From CAVTWH01 sp963850915 (GTDB lineage Bacteria > Actinomycetota > Actinomycetes > Mycobacteriales > Micromonosporaceae), in the NCBI GenBank assembly GCA_963850915.1, contig CAWKND010000006.1:1-64000 (forward strand): a stretch of 64,000 bases of DNA, given 5' to 3'. This document shows, in pieces, positions 33,693-43,024 of the stretch (position 1 is the first letter of the stretch; each line of letters opens with the position of its first letter). A program made the position numbers and the translations under genes. The notes under the pieces were generated by a model that saw only the letters and a list, made by a program, of their open reading frames with translations, made no database searches and had not been told where the DNA came from.

Positions 33693-36122
33693 ATGAGGGT
33701 CGGTACCCCGTTGCAGGCCGACTGGACGCTACGCCTCGGCCGGGTCCGCGCGCCTGCCCCGCTGGACACCGTCGAGATACCCGCGACGGTACCCGGCTGC
33801 GTGCACACCGACCTGCTCGCCGCCGGGCTGATCGAGGACCCGTACGTGGGTACCCGGGAACGCGACGTCGCCTGGATCGGGCAGGCCGACTGGTCCTACA
33901 CGACCACGGTGCCCGCCCGCGACCCCGGGTACGAGCGGGCCGAGCTGGTCTTCGACGGGCTGGACACGGTGGCCCGGGTGAGCCTGGGCGGTCGGCTACT
34001 GGGGGAGACCCGCAACATGCACCGCGGGTACCGCTTCGACGTCACCGACCTGCCGGGGGACGACCTGGAGGTGCTGTTCACGTCGGCGTACGCGGAGGCC
34101 GAGCGGGTACGCGACCTGGTCGGCGAGCGCCCCAACTCCTACCCCGAGCCGTTCCAGTACCTGCGCAAGATGGCCTGCAACTTCGGCTGGGACTGGGGAC
34201 CGACGCTGGTGACCGCCGGCATCTGGCGCCCGGCCCGGCTGGAGCAGTGGAGTGTGGCCCGGCTCGAGCCGGTGCACCCGCTCGTCACCGTGGTCGACGG
34301 GCAGGGTCGGGTGGAGGTACCGGTTGCCTTGCGCCGCACCGCATCCGGCGCGTCCCGGGTGTTGTCGGTGACGCTGGAGGTGGCCGGCGCGACCGCGACC
34401 GCCATCCTCGATCCAGGGCAGGACAGCGTTTCCGTGACGGCCACCGTCGACGCGCCGCAGCTGTGGTGGCCGCACACGCTCGGCACGCAGCCGCTGTACG
34501 AGTGCGTGGTGACGCTGCGGGACCGGGCCTCGGGCGTGACGTTGGACAGCTGGTCGCGGCGGATCGGCTTCCGTACCGTCACGCTGGACACGCGCCCGGA
34601 TGAGCGCGGCGCGGCCTTCACCTTCGTGGTCAACGGAGTGCCGATCTTCGCCCGGGGCGTCAACTGGATCCCGGACGACGCGTTCCCCAGCCGGATCGGC
34701 GCCGCCCGTTACCGGCACCGGCTGACCCAGGCAAGGGACGCGAACGTCGACCTGGTCCGGGTCTGGGGCGGCGGAATCTACGAGAGCGACGACTTCTACG
34801 ACGCCTGCGACGAGCTGGGGTTGTTGGTGTGGCAGGACTTCCTGTTCGCCTGCGCGGCCTACCCCGAGGAGCAGCCGCTGCGCGGCGAGATCGAGGCGGA
34901 GGCCCGGGAGAACGTGGCGCGGCTGGCGCACCATCCCAGTCTGGTGCTGTGGAACGGAAACAACGAGAATCTGTGGGGATTTCGGGACTGGGACTGGGAA
35001 CCGGCACTGGCCGGGGCGAGCTGGGGGGAGGGGTACTACCTCGGACTGCTGCCCCGGATCGTGGCCGAGGTGGACCCGACCCGGGAGTACTGGCCGGGCA
35101 GTCCCTGGTCGGGCTCGTGGCGGCGGCACCCCAACGATCCCGGGTACGGCACCACCCACCTGTGGGAGGAGTGGAACCGCCGCGACTACGCCGGGTACCT
35201 GCAGGTGGTACCCCGGTTCGTGGCCGAGTTCGGTTGGCAGGCGCCGCCGGCCTGGCAGACGCTGCGCTCCGTGGTACCCGATGATGAACTTGACGTTGAC
35301 TCTGATTCCATGCGGCAGCACCAGAAGGCCGGCGACGGTACCGGCAAACTCGCCCGCGGACTCGCCCCGCACTTCGACGAACCGGCGACGATCGAGCGCT
35401 GGCACTACCTGACCCAGGTGAACCAGGCGCGGGCCATCGCCACCGGCATCGAGCACTGGCGCTCGCACTGGCCGCACTGCGCCGGAACGGTCGTCTGGCA
35501 ACTCAACGACTGCTGGCCGGTGGTCTCCTGGTCGGCGATCGACGGGGCGGGTCGGGCCAAGCCGCTCTACCACGAACTGCGCCGGGTCTACGCCGACCTG
35601 CTGCTCACTGTCCAGGTACGGGACGGCGTGCCGAGCGTGCACCTGGTGAACCAGTCCGGCCACGACTGGCACGGCACGGTCACCGTGCGGCGGTTGGCTG
35701 CCGACGGGGCCGAACTCGCCGCCGCCAGTCTGGACATGAGTGCCGGGGCGCGCACCGTCGCCGCGCGGGAGCTGCCGGGCGAGTTGACCGGGGGCGACGC
35801 CGCCAAGGAGTTCCTCGTTGCCGACGCCGGTACGCTGCGGGCATGGTGGTTCGGTACCCCCGACCGTGACTTCGCCTACCCGGAGGCCCGCATGAGCGTA
35901 CGTACGGCACCGCGCGGCACGGGTACCACCGTCACGGTCACCGCCCACACGCTGATCCGCGATCTGTTGCTGCAGGCCGACCGGCTGGCGCCCGCCGCGG
36001 TGGCCGACCGTGGCCTGGTCAGCCTGCTGCCCGGCGAGTCCGTCGACATCCACGTCGACGGCTGGACCGGCGACCCGGTACAGCTCGCCGCGCGGAACGC
36101 CGTGTGGTGCGTGAACGGCTGA
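33693..36122 (+). CDS. GH2 beta-mannosidase
   Basis: 809 residues, cytoplasmic (no signal). N-terminal sugar-binding jelly roll (IPATVPGCVHTDLLAAGLIE, RNMHRGYRFDVTDL), then immunoglobulin-like domains and a TIM barrel with FARGVNWIPDDAFPSR and VRVWGGGIYESDDFYD. Acid/base Glu425 lies in WNGNNEN and nucleophile Glu512 in VAEFGWQAPP; both motifs are typical of family 2 beta-mannosidases. It hydrolyses beta-mannosides released from manno-oligosaccharides. The LacI gene starts at its stop (TGATG), and a CUT1 transporter is convergent beyond it, giving a complete uptake-and-cleavage locus. Confidence 0.93.
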   Translation: MRVGTPLQADWTLRLGRVRAPAPLDTVEIPATVPGCVHTDLLAAGLIEDPYVGTRERDVAWIGQADWSYTTTVPARDPGYERAELVFDGLDTVARVSLGGRLLGETRNMHRGYRFDVTDLPGDDLEVLFTSAYAEAERVRDLVGERPNSYPEPFQYLRKMACNFGWDWGPTLVTAGIWRPARLEQWSVARLEPVHPLVTVVDGQGRVEVPVALRRTASGASRVLSVTLEVAGATATAILDPGQDSVSVTATVDAPQLWWPHTLGTQPLYECVVTLRDRASGVTLDSWSRRIGFRTVTLDTRPDERGAAFTFVVNGVPIFARGVNWIPDDAFPSRIGAARYRHRLTQARDANVDLVRVWGGGIYESDDFYDACDELGLLVWQDFLFACAAYPEEQPLRGEIEAEARENVARLAHHPSLVLWNGNNENLWGFRDWDWEPALAGASWGEGYYLGLLPRIVAEVDPTREYWPGSPWSGSWRRHPNDPGYGTTHLWEEWNRRDYAGYLQVVPRFVAEFGWQAPPAWQTLRSVVPDDELDVDSDSMRQHQKAGDGTGKLARGLAPHFDEPATIERWHYLTQVNQARAIATGIEHWRSHWPHCAGTVVWQLNDCWPVVSWSAIDGAGRAKPLYHELRRVYADLLLTVQVRDGVPSVHLVNQSGHDWHGTVTVRRLAADGAELAAASLDMSAGARTVAARELPGELTGGDAAKEFLVADAGTLRAWWFGTPDRDFAYPEARMSVRTAPRGTGTTVTVTAHTLIRDLLLQADRLAPAAVADRGLVSLLPGESVDIHVDGWTGDPVQLAARNAVWCVNG

Positions 36123-37159
36123 TGGCGCAGCAGGGACCGGCGGTACCCCGGCGGGTCACCATCAAGGACGTGGCCGCCCGTGCCGGCGTCTCCAACGGCG
36201 CCGTCTCGCTGGCCATGCACGACCGGCCCGGGGTCTCCCGGACCACCCGGGAGCGCATCCTAGCGGCGGCCCGGGAGTTGGGCTGGACACCCAACCAGGC
36301 GGCCCAGTCGCTGTCCGGCAGCCGCGAGCACACCGTCGGGCTGGCCATCGCGCGGCCGGCCCGGATGCTCGGCCTGGAGCCGTTCTACATGGAGTTCATC
36401 TCGGGTATCGAGAGCGTGCTCGGCGGGTACGGCTGCTCGCTGCTGCTGCGCCTGCTGGACGAGCGGGACGAGGTGGGGGTACAGACCGAGTGGTGGCGGG
36501 CCGGCCGGATCAACGGCTCCATCCTGGTCGACCTCACCGTGGACGACCCGCGCATCCCGGCGCTGGCCGCTATCGGGCTGCCCGCGGTGGTCGTCGGTCA
36601 CCCGTCGCTGGCCGGCCCGTTCACCTCGGTGTGGACCGACGACGCGGGCGCGGTCAATGAGGCGGTCCGCTACCTCGCCGCGTTGGGGCACCAGCGGATC
36701 GCCCGGGTCGGTGGGCCGCCGACCTTGGGACACAGCGTGATCCGCGAGTCGGCATTCGCGGCGACCTGCGCGGAGCTGGGCCTGTCCGGCAGCCGGTCAC
36801 TGGCCACCGACTTCTCCGCCGACGCGGGCGCGCGGGCGACCCGCTCACTGCTGGTCGCACCGCAGGCGCCGACGGCCATCATGTACGACAACGACGTGAT
36901 GGCGGTGGCCGGCCTGACCGTGGCCGCCGAGCTGGGCCTGTCGGTACCCCGGGAGCTGTCCCTGCTCGCCTGGGACGACTCGCAGCTGTGCCAGCTCACC
37001 CGCCCGATGCTCAGTGCCATGAGCCACGACGTGTCCCGTTTCGGTGCCGAGGTGACCCGGTGCCTGTTCGACGTGATCCGGGGCAACAACCCGCAATCGC
37101 ACGCCTCCGACACCCCGGTACTCGTGCCGCGGGGAACCACAGCCGCACCGCCGAGGTAG
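36122..37159 (+). CDS. LacI family regulator
   Basis: 345 residues. N-terminal LacI HTH TIKDVAARAGVSNGAVSLAM with hinge helix LAAARELGWTPNQAAQSL; periplasmic-binding-type effector domain (LGLEPFYMEFISGIESVLGG, MYDNDVMAVAGLTVAAELGL). The start is taken at ATG 36122, overlapping the mannosidase TGA; an in-frame GTG at 36104 is also possible. It probably represses the mannosidase and the transporter operon in the absence of mannose-containing oligosaccharides. A likely operator is at 40407-40420. Confidence 0.92.
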   Translation: MAQQGPAVPRRVTIKDVAARAGVSNGAVSLAMHDRPGVSRTTRERILAAARELGWTPNQAAQSLSGSREHTVGLAIARPARMLGLEPFYMEFISGIESVLGGYGCSLLLRLLDERDEVGVQTEWWRAGRINGSILVDLTVDDPRIPALAAIGLPAVVVGHPSLAGPFTSVWTDDAGAVNEAVRYLAALGHQRIARVGGPPTLGHSVIRESAFAATCAELGLSGSRSLATDFSADAGARATRSLLVAPQAPTAIMYDNDVMAVAGLTVAAELGLSVPRELSLLAWDDSQLCQLTRPMLSAMSHDVSRFGAEVTRCLFDVIRGNNPQSHASDTPVLVPRGTTAAPPR

Positions 37160-37162
37160 TGG

Positions 37163-37993
37163 CTACTTGGTCGCGCCCTCGGTGAAACCGTTGTAGATGA
37201 AGCGTTGCAGCAGCAGGAAAACGACCAGGGTTGGCACGATGACGATGACGGCACCGGCGGAAATGTCCTCCCAGTGCGCGCCGAACGGGCCCTTGAACCG
37301 GAACAGCGACGTGGAGATGGTGCCGAGGTTCTCCGACGGCATGTACAGGAACGGGATGTAGAAGTCGTTGTAGACGGTGATGCCCTTGATGATGACCACG
37401 GTCGCGATGGCCGGCTTCAACAGGGGCAGGATGATCCGCCGGTAGATGGTGAACGAGGTGGCCCCGTCGATCCGGGCGATCTCGTCCAGGGACACCGGAA
37501 TGCCGCGGATGAACTGCAGAAAGATATAGATCGAGACGATGTCGGTACCCATGTAGAGCAGGATCGGCGCCCACCGCGAGTCGAACAGCCCCAACCCGTT
37601 GACCACCTGGAAGGTGGCGACCTGGGTGGTGACCCCGGGTACCAGCGTGGCGACCAGGAACAGGCCGACCACGAGTCGCTTGAAGCGGAAGGAGAAGCGG
37701 TCGATCGCGTACGCCGTCATGGAGCCGATCAGCACCGTGCCGGCGATGGAGAACACCAGGATGAAGGCGGTGTTGGCGAAGGCGAGCAGCATCTTGCCGT
37801 TGGTGAACGCGGTGACGTAGTTGTGGTAGTTGAGCCAGTGCTTCGGCAGGGTCAGCGCACTGCTGCCGCCGGCCAGTTCACCCTGGGTCTTCAGCGAGGT
37901 CAGGAACATCACGCCCAGCGGCAGCAGAACCACCACCGAGGCGACCACCAGGCTCAGGTACTTCAGCGTGCCGGCCACGAGGCGCGTGGTCAT
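37163..37993 (-). CDS. Sugar ABC transporter permease, MalG type
   Basis: 276 residues with six membrane helices and the EAA loop EIARIDGATSFTIYRRIILP near residue 180, which contacts the ATPase. It forms a CUT1 permease heterodimer with the MalF-type gene upstream, overlapping it by 4 bp. No ATPase gene is present in the locus, which is common in actinomycetes where a shared MsiK-type ATPase serves several CUT1 systems. It ends only 3 bp from the LacI stop on the other strand. Probable substrates are manno-oligosaccharides. Confidence 0.93.
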   Translation of the reverse strand: MTTRLVAGTLKYLSLVVASVVVLLPLGVMFLTSLKTQGELAGGSSALTLPKHWLNYHNYVTAFTNGKMLLAFANTAFILVFSIAGTVLIGSMTAYAIDRFSFRFKRLVVGLFLVATLVPGVTTQVATFQVVNGLGLFDSRWAPILLYMGTDIVSIYIFLQFIRGIPVSLDEIARIDGATSFTIYRRIILPLLKPAIATVVIIKGITVYNDFYIPFLYMPSENLGTISTSLFRFKGPFGAHWEDISAGAVIVIVPTLVVFLLLQRFIYNGFTEGATK

Positions 37994-38937
37994 GTCAGGT
38001 CCGCCTTCTCATCAGGTACCAGCCGCCGCTGCAGCCACGTCACCAGCAGGATGATCACCAGGAGTACGACCGCGGCGGCCGAGGCCAGCCCGGTCTTGTT
38101 GAACTGGAAGGCCAGCTTGACCGTCTGGATGACGAAAGTCTTACTGCCGTTGGCGCCGCCGGTCATGATGAACGGAACCTCAAACACGGCAAGGGATCCG
38201 GAGATGGCCAGGATGACGCTCAGGCTGACGATCGGCTTGATGCCGGGCAGGATCAGGTGCCGGAACTGCTGCCAGCGGGTGGCCCCGTCGAGCATCGCCG
38301 CCTCGTAGATCTGCGCCGGGATCGACTGGATGGCGCCGAGGAAGAGGACGAAGTTGAGGCCGAGGTAGCGCCACACCGAGACGCCGGCGAGGGAAATGTT
38401 GATCAGGTGCGGATCGCCGAGCCAGTAGCGGTTGACGTGGATGCCGAGCAGTTCCAGGGCCGAGTCGAGGGTACCGCCGCGCTGGAAGAAGTAGAGGAAC
38501 ACGAAGGCGACCGAAACACCGTTGATGAGGTACGGGAAGAACAGCACACCTTTGAAGAAGTTCCGGAAGCGGGTGGAGAAGCTGAGAATGGTGGCGAAGT
38601 AGAGCGCCACCACCAGCTGTACCGCCGCGGCGACGAGGTAGTAGAGGCTGACGAAGAAGACCTCGAAGAGTTCCGGCCGGGTGAACAGCTCCACGTAGTT
38701 GTCGGCGCCTACGAAGGTGCGGTCGGGGCTCACCCCGTCCCAGTCGGTGAAGCTGTAGGACAGCATCGCGCCGACCGGAATGTAGGTGAAGGTGATGAGG
38801 AAGGCCAGTGGTACCAACAGAAACAGCCACGGGGTGAGGCGGCGCTGCCACCCGGAGCGGCCGGCGCCCGCAGGTCGCGTCGTGGCCGGCGAGCGCGTCG
38901 GTCCGGCGGTTGCCGGTGGTGCCGTGTCAAGCGTCAC
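37990..38937 (-). CDS. Sugar ABC transporter permease, MalF type
   Basis: 315 residues; an N-terminal cytoplasmic stretch rich in Pro/Arg is followed by about six helices. EAA loop: YEAAMLDGATRWQQFRHLIL. First gene after the binding protein in the operon; its stop overlaps the MalG-type start (ATGA). The 87-bp gap between it and the binding-protein stop contains the inverted GCGGGGGCTGAGC/GCTCAGCCCCCGC at 38961-38990, a hairpin that may reduce readthrough so that the binding protein is made in excess. Confidence 0.93.
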   Translation of the reverse strand: MTLDTAPPATAGPTRSPATTRPAGAGRSGWQRRLTPWLFLLVPLAFLITFTYIPVGAMLSYSFTDWDGVSPDRTFVGADNYVELFTRPELFEVFFVSLYYLVAAAVQLVVALYFATILSFSTRFRNFFKGVLFFPYLINGVSVAFVFLYFFQRGGTLDSALELLGIHVNRYWLGDPHLINISLAGVSVWRYLGLNFVLFLGAIQSIPAQIYEAAMLDGATRWQQFRHLILPGIKPIVSLSVILAISGSLAVFEVPFIMTGGANGSKTFVIQTVKLAFQFNKTGLASAAAVVLLVIILLVTWLQRRLVPDEKADLT

Positions 38938-39024
38938 GTCAACCTCCTGTGTGCGGGCGGGGGCTGAGCTGGCGGGGGCGCTCAGCCCCCGCCAGCCCGT
39001 CCTCGGCAGGTCAGTTCCGTCCCG

Positions 39025-40351
39025 TCACGACCCGGCGAGCTTCTCTGCGTCCGCCCACTTCTTGGTGAGGTCCGCGAACACGCTGTTCGCATCACCGCCC
39101 GCGGCGCCGCGCGCCACGTCGACCAGGTGCTGCCGGTAATCCGGCTTGTTGAGGCCGATCTCCGAGGCGTCGTCGATCTTGTTGACCGTCGCGGTCTTGT
39201 CCTGGGACAGCTCGACGAACTGCACGCCGGCCGCTTGGAACGGAGCCAGCGCGCTGGGCAGTGCGGCGCCCTTGACCGGCGAGACGGCCTGGTTGGTGTC
39301 GGCGAAGCCGGACTTGTCGAGCATGAAGTCGATCCAGGCGCGCGCGGCGTCCTTGTGCGCGGAGTGGATGTTCACCGCGTACAGGTAGTCGGGCGACACG
39401 ATCGAGCAGTACTTGCCGGCCTTCTGTGCCGGGAACGGCAGGTACCCGATCTCGGCCGGGTCCTTGCCCGCCTTTTTGGCAGCGTCCTGCATCTGCACGA
39501 TCGACCAGGAGCCGAGGAACATCGTGGCGATCTTCCCGGTAGCGAGCAGGCCCTTCGAGTCCTCCCAGTTGGTGGTGGTCGGGTCGGGTTCGGAGAGCTT
39601 GTTGTGCACGATGTCGTAGAGCAGGCTGTCGCCGACGTTGAGGTCACTGCCGGCTGCCCACGGGTTGGTCGAGCTGGCGAGGTTGTCGCTGGCCGACGGG
39701 TCGCAGCTGACCGAGCCGAGCACGGACGTCCAGGCGCTCAGCGGCCAGCCGTCCTTGTAGTTGGTGTAGTAGGGGATGGCGGTGGTCTTGGCCTTGACGG
39801 CCGCGAGGTCGGTGAGGAATTCGGCGGGCGTGGTCGGCCAGGTGGTGATGCCGGCCTGGCTCCAGACGTCCTTGTTGTAGACGAAACCGTTGGCGGAGGC
39901 GAAGCCGGGGATGCCGTACACCTTGTCGCTGACGGTGCCCTTGCTGGTGTAGAGGTACTTGCCGGTGATCTCGGCGGTACTGCCCAGGGAGGCGAAGAAC
40001 TTCGGGTAGTCGCCCTTGGCGATGACAGCTGGAATGAGCAGCACGTCGCCGTAGTTCGATCGTGTTCATCCGGATCTTGACTTCGCCCTCGTAGTCGGTG
40101 ATGCCCTCGAACTTCACGTGCACGTTCGGGTAGGTCTTGGCGAAGTCGTCGGCGTACTTCTGCATGGTGCCGTCGGTGACCAGGTCGGTCCGGTTGGTCA
40201 GCACGGTGATGTCGCCGGAGACCTTGGCCGGATCCGTCGGTGACTTCGCATCCGCCGAGGTCTTGCTCGCACCGCCGCCGCAGCCCGCGGCGAACGCCAC
40301 GGCGGCCAGCACCAGCGAGCCCGCCAGCGCTCTTCTCAACATGTCCACCAT
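39025..40351 (-). pseudogene. Extracellular sugar-binding lipoprotein, frameshifted
   Basis: Lipoprotein signal MLRRALAGSLVLAAVAFAAG followed by the lipobox Cys and a Gly-Ser linker. The N-terminal lobe reads ITVLTNRTDLVTDGTMQKYA and FAKTYPNVHVKFEGITDYEG; the frame then shifts near 40050 (one extra base in the ATCGAACTACGG context) and continues IPAVIAKGDYPKFFASLG to the stop at 39025. Restored, it is a normal CUT1 solute-binding protein of about 440 residues. As the rest of the locus is intact, a sequencing indel is more likely than a dead gene. It delivers oligosaccharides to the MalFG-type permeases. Confidence 0.85.
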
Positions 40352-40406
40352 CTCCGTCTCCGGGGTTGCCGCGCGGTGACCGGTGACGGCTGCGCGCGGC
40401 GCTGCG

Positions 40407-40420
40407 CTGAAGCGCTTTAG
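40407..40420. promoter_or_regulatory. LacI-type operator upstream of the transporter operon
   Basis: CTGAAGCGCTTTAG, a 14-bp near-palindrome (12 of 14 symmetric) centred on AAGCGCTT, about 55 bp upstream of the binding-protein start. It matches the symmetric CG-centred sites used by LacI-family sugar regulators. It is the probable target of the LacI protein at 36122. Confidence 0.6.
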
Positions 40421-41006
40421 TAGTCGGACGACCGCACTATTGCATTCCGGGCAGGGCTGGTAAAGCCGGTGGTTCGGCCTTGATGCTGAACCGTTACGAG
40501 TGCATTTCCGGCTCGGTACAGCCGCACGATGATCGATGCCTGCGCGGCTGCGCCGAGGCGCGTCCGGTCGCGGTGCCCGGACGGCATCCGACCCCCGCCC
40601 GCTGGGCTGGCGGCTTTGCTTGCGGTGAAAGCCCTTCACCCACCACCCGGGGTACCGAAGGCCGGCGTCCGGGCACCCGTGGCCGCGTGGTCGTGGCGCG
40701 CGGTGCGGTGGCACCGGGTGTGCCAGGATCCCGTTGTGATCGAGGATCGTCGCTGTTATGGCTGGCAGGCAGGAACCTACCGAGTAACTTACTGAACCGA
40801 TTTATGGGACGGCCTGCCTGCTTGCCGTCAGCGGTACGGCACCGCCCGAGCCGATTTCCGCCCGGTCGTTGGTCGATTCGGGCGACTCCCGTTCGTCGTC
40901 ATGGTGGGCGGGTGCCACGGGGGTACCCGCCCGACAGCGCCGGCGGGTCGTCGACGACATGCGTCCTCGGCCGGAACCGACCACCTGATCCATTCGCGAT
41001 CGGGAG
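40421..41006. other. Intergenic region, no gene recognised
   Basis: 586 bp between the transporter promoter and the end of the MOSC-fusion gene. All six frames give only arginine/proline-rich noise typical of non-coding high-GC DNA. An AT-richer patch at 40755-40805 (GGAACCTACCGAGTAACTTACTGAACCG) has no evident hairpin or coding start. Confidence 0.4.
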
Positions 41007-42762
41007 TCACAGGTCGAGCACGACCGGGCCACGCGGCCGGGCCGAGCAGATCAGCACGTTGCCGGCCGCGGGCGGGTCGACCGGGTCGGGGTCATAGCTC
41101 ACGTCCCCGGAGAGCAGCCCGCTCTCGCAGGTGTGGCAGACGCCGGTACGGCACGACCAGCGGACCGGGACGTCGCACGCCTCCGCGAGATCGAGCAGGC
41201 TGGCGCGTCCCGTCCGGCCACGGTACGGTCAGGTCGCTGCGCGCGAACGACACCTGCGGCCCGGTACCGGGCGGTCCGGACGGCGAGTGCGGCGGGCGCG
41301 CGGGTGTCGCCGCGATTCCCGGGGTCAGGCCCTCCCGGGTACCGAAGACCTCCGTGTGCAGTCGTGGTGCCGCCACGCCCACTTCGGCGAGGGCAGCGGT
41401 CACGTCGGTGAGGAACGCGGCCGGCCCGCAGACGTACGCCTCCGCGTCCGCCGGCAGGTCCAGCCCGCGCAGCAGGTCCGCGGACAAGTGGCCGGCCGAG
41501 TCGTACCGGTCGCCCGGCTCCGGACGGCTCAGGCACACGTGGGACCGGCCCGCCGGCAGCTGCGCAAGGAGGCCGGCCGACTCCGCCGCGAACGGCCGGA
41601 CAGCCCCGTTGCGGGCCGCCTGCAGCCACCACACCGGCCGTGACGAGCGCTCGGCGGCCAACGCGTGCAGCATCGCCAGTACCGGCGTGGCACCGACACC
41701 GCCGCTGACCAGCAGTACCGGCGTCGTACCGGCCGCGAGCGTGAACGTACCCCGGGGCGCGGCGACCTCGATCTCCGCGCCGGTACGCAGCCGGGAGTAC
41801 AGGTACCCGCTCGCCGCGCCGTGCTCCTCGCGCTTGACGCTGATCCGGTACCGATCGGCGCCGGGCGACCCGGACAGCGAGTAGCTACGGACGAGTGGCG
41901 CCGCGTCGGGCTCGGGGCGCAGCCGCACGGTCAGGAACTGGCCGGGCAGCGCCGCCGGTACCGGGGCGCCGGCGGGATCGGCCAGCAGGATCGAGGAGAT
42001 CGTCGTGCTCTCCGGCTGGATCGCGGCCACCCGCAGCGGCCGGAATCCGGGCCACGCCGGTGGCGGTGCGGTCGCGACGAGCCCCGCGTTGCCAGTGGTC
42101 GCGTTGCCACCGGTCGCGCTGGGCGCGTCCAGCATCGCCCGGAACGACGCCTGCCAACCGGGGCTCAGAGCCGGGATCCGCAGCGCCCGCTCGATGTCGG
42201 TACCCGCGTGCCCGGGCAGGTACAGCAGCGCGTCCACCTGCGCGATCGTCATCGCCTGTGGACCGCCCGCGACCTTGACGATCTCGTCGCCCGCGGTGAC
42301 CTCGCCCTCCTGGAGTACCCGCAGGTAGAAGCCGGGCCGGTGGTGCTGTACGAGCAGCGCCGGGATCCGCGGGTCCGCCATCCGGATGCCCACCCGGTAA
42401 CAGGTCACCCGGGGCTGGGTGACCTCGAACAGCGCACCGCCGATCCGGTAGCGGTCGCCGATACAGACCTCGTCGTCACCGAGGCCGTCAACGGTGAAGT
42501 TCTCGCCGAACTGGCCGAAGGTGAAGTCATCCCGGTGCAGGAAGCCCTGCCAGTGGCGGTACGAGTCGAGCTGGTACACGAAGACGGCCCGCTGCTCGCC
42601 GCCATGACCGGCGAGGTCGCCCTGGCCGTCGCCGTCGACGTTGAGCCGGCGTACGGTCACCGGCCCCTCGACCGGCGTCTTGAATACTCCGGTGAACACC
42701 GTACGGCCCTGCCAGGGCACGTCGCGTGGCTTGCCGACGTTGACCGATCGAAGGTTACCCAT
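41007..42762 (-). pseudogene. MOSC-flavin reductase-2Fe2S fusion protein, one frameshift
   Basis: Domain order: MOSC domain (about 1-215) with EVTQPRVTCYRVGIRM containing the conserved Cys; FAD-binding ferredoxin-reductase domain (VRSYSLSGSPG, YLYSRLRTGAEIEVAAPRG); NAD-binding domain (PVLLVSGGVGATPVLAML, EAYVCGPAAFL); and a plant-type 2Fe2S domain CRTGVCHTCESG with a fourth Cys in LICSARP. The last domain lies in another frame; an extra base near 41213 (PDGT|RASLLDLAEACDV) breaks the join. About 584 residues when repaired. It should pass electrons from NAD(P)H through FAD and Fe-S to a MOSC-bound substrate, perhaps an N-hydroxylated or molybdenum-linked compound. Last gene of a six-gene operon. 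Confidence 0.85.
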
Positions 42763-42965
42763 CAGCCGGGTGGGACGACGTGCTTGACCTCGGCCATGTA
42801 CCGTCCGGCGGCCACCGCGGCCGCGTCCTCGCCGCTGCCGGCCTGGCGCGCGTCCATGTACGCCGCATACCAGTCCCACCAGTCGTGCGGTGGGGCAACC
42901 GCTTCGAACGAGCCGTGCCGGACCGAAGTCTCGTGCAGCAGGTCCGCCAGGGAAGCGACGTCCAT
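42762..42965 (-). CDS. Small conserved protein (67 residues)
   Basis: MDVASLADLLHETSVRHGSF, then PPHDWWDWYAAYMDARQAG and AGRYMAEVKHVV. It is acidic and helical with a paired-Trp motif. The stop and the MOSC-fusion start overlap as TGATG, indicating coupling. Similar short proteins occur beside oxidoreductase genes in actinomycetes, but I know no function. It may be an accessory subunit or chaperone of the adjacent redox enzymes. Confidence 0.65.
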   Translation of the reverse strand: MDVASLADLLHETSVRHGSFEAVAPPHDWWDWYAAYMDARQAGSGEDAAAVAAGRYMAEVKHVVPPG

Positions 42966-43024
42966 CCTCAGTCTCCCCGTTCCCGGCCCGTGAGCCGTGT
43001 CGTGAGTCCGCCCGCCGGCCACCG

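Noticed and set aside
33996..36053. 685-codon open frame antisense to the beta-mannosidase
   Set aside because: Mirror of a strongly conserved GH2 gene in high-GC DNA; composition is typical of a complementary-strand artefact.
40480..41097. 205-codon plus-strand open frame between the transporter and MOSC loci
   Set aside because: Low-complexity Arg/Pro/Gly translation with no start context; it overlaps the end of the MOSC fusion gene on the other strand.
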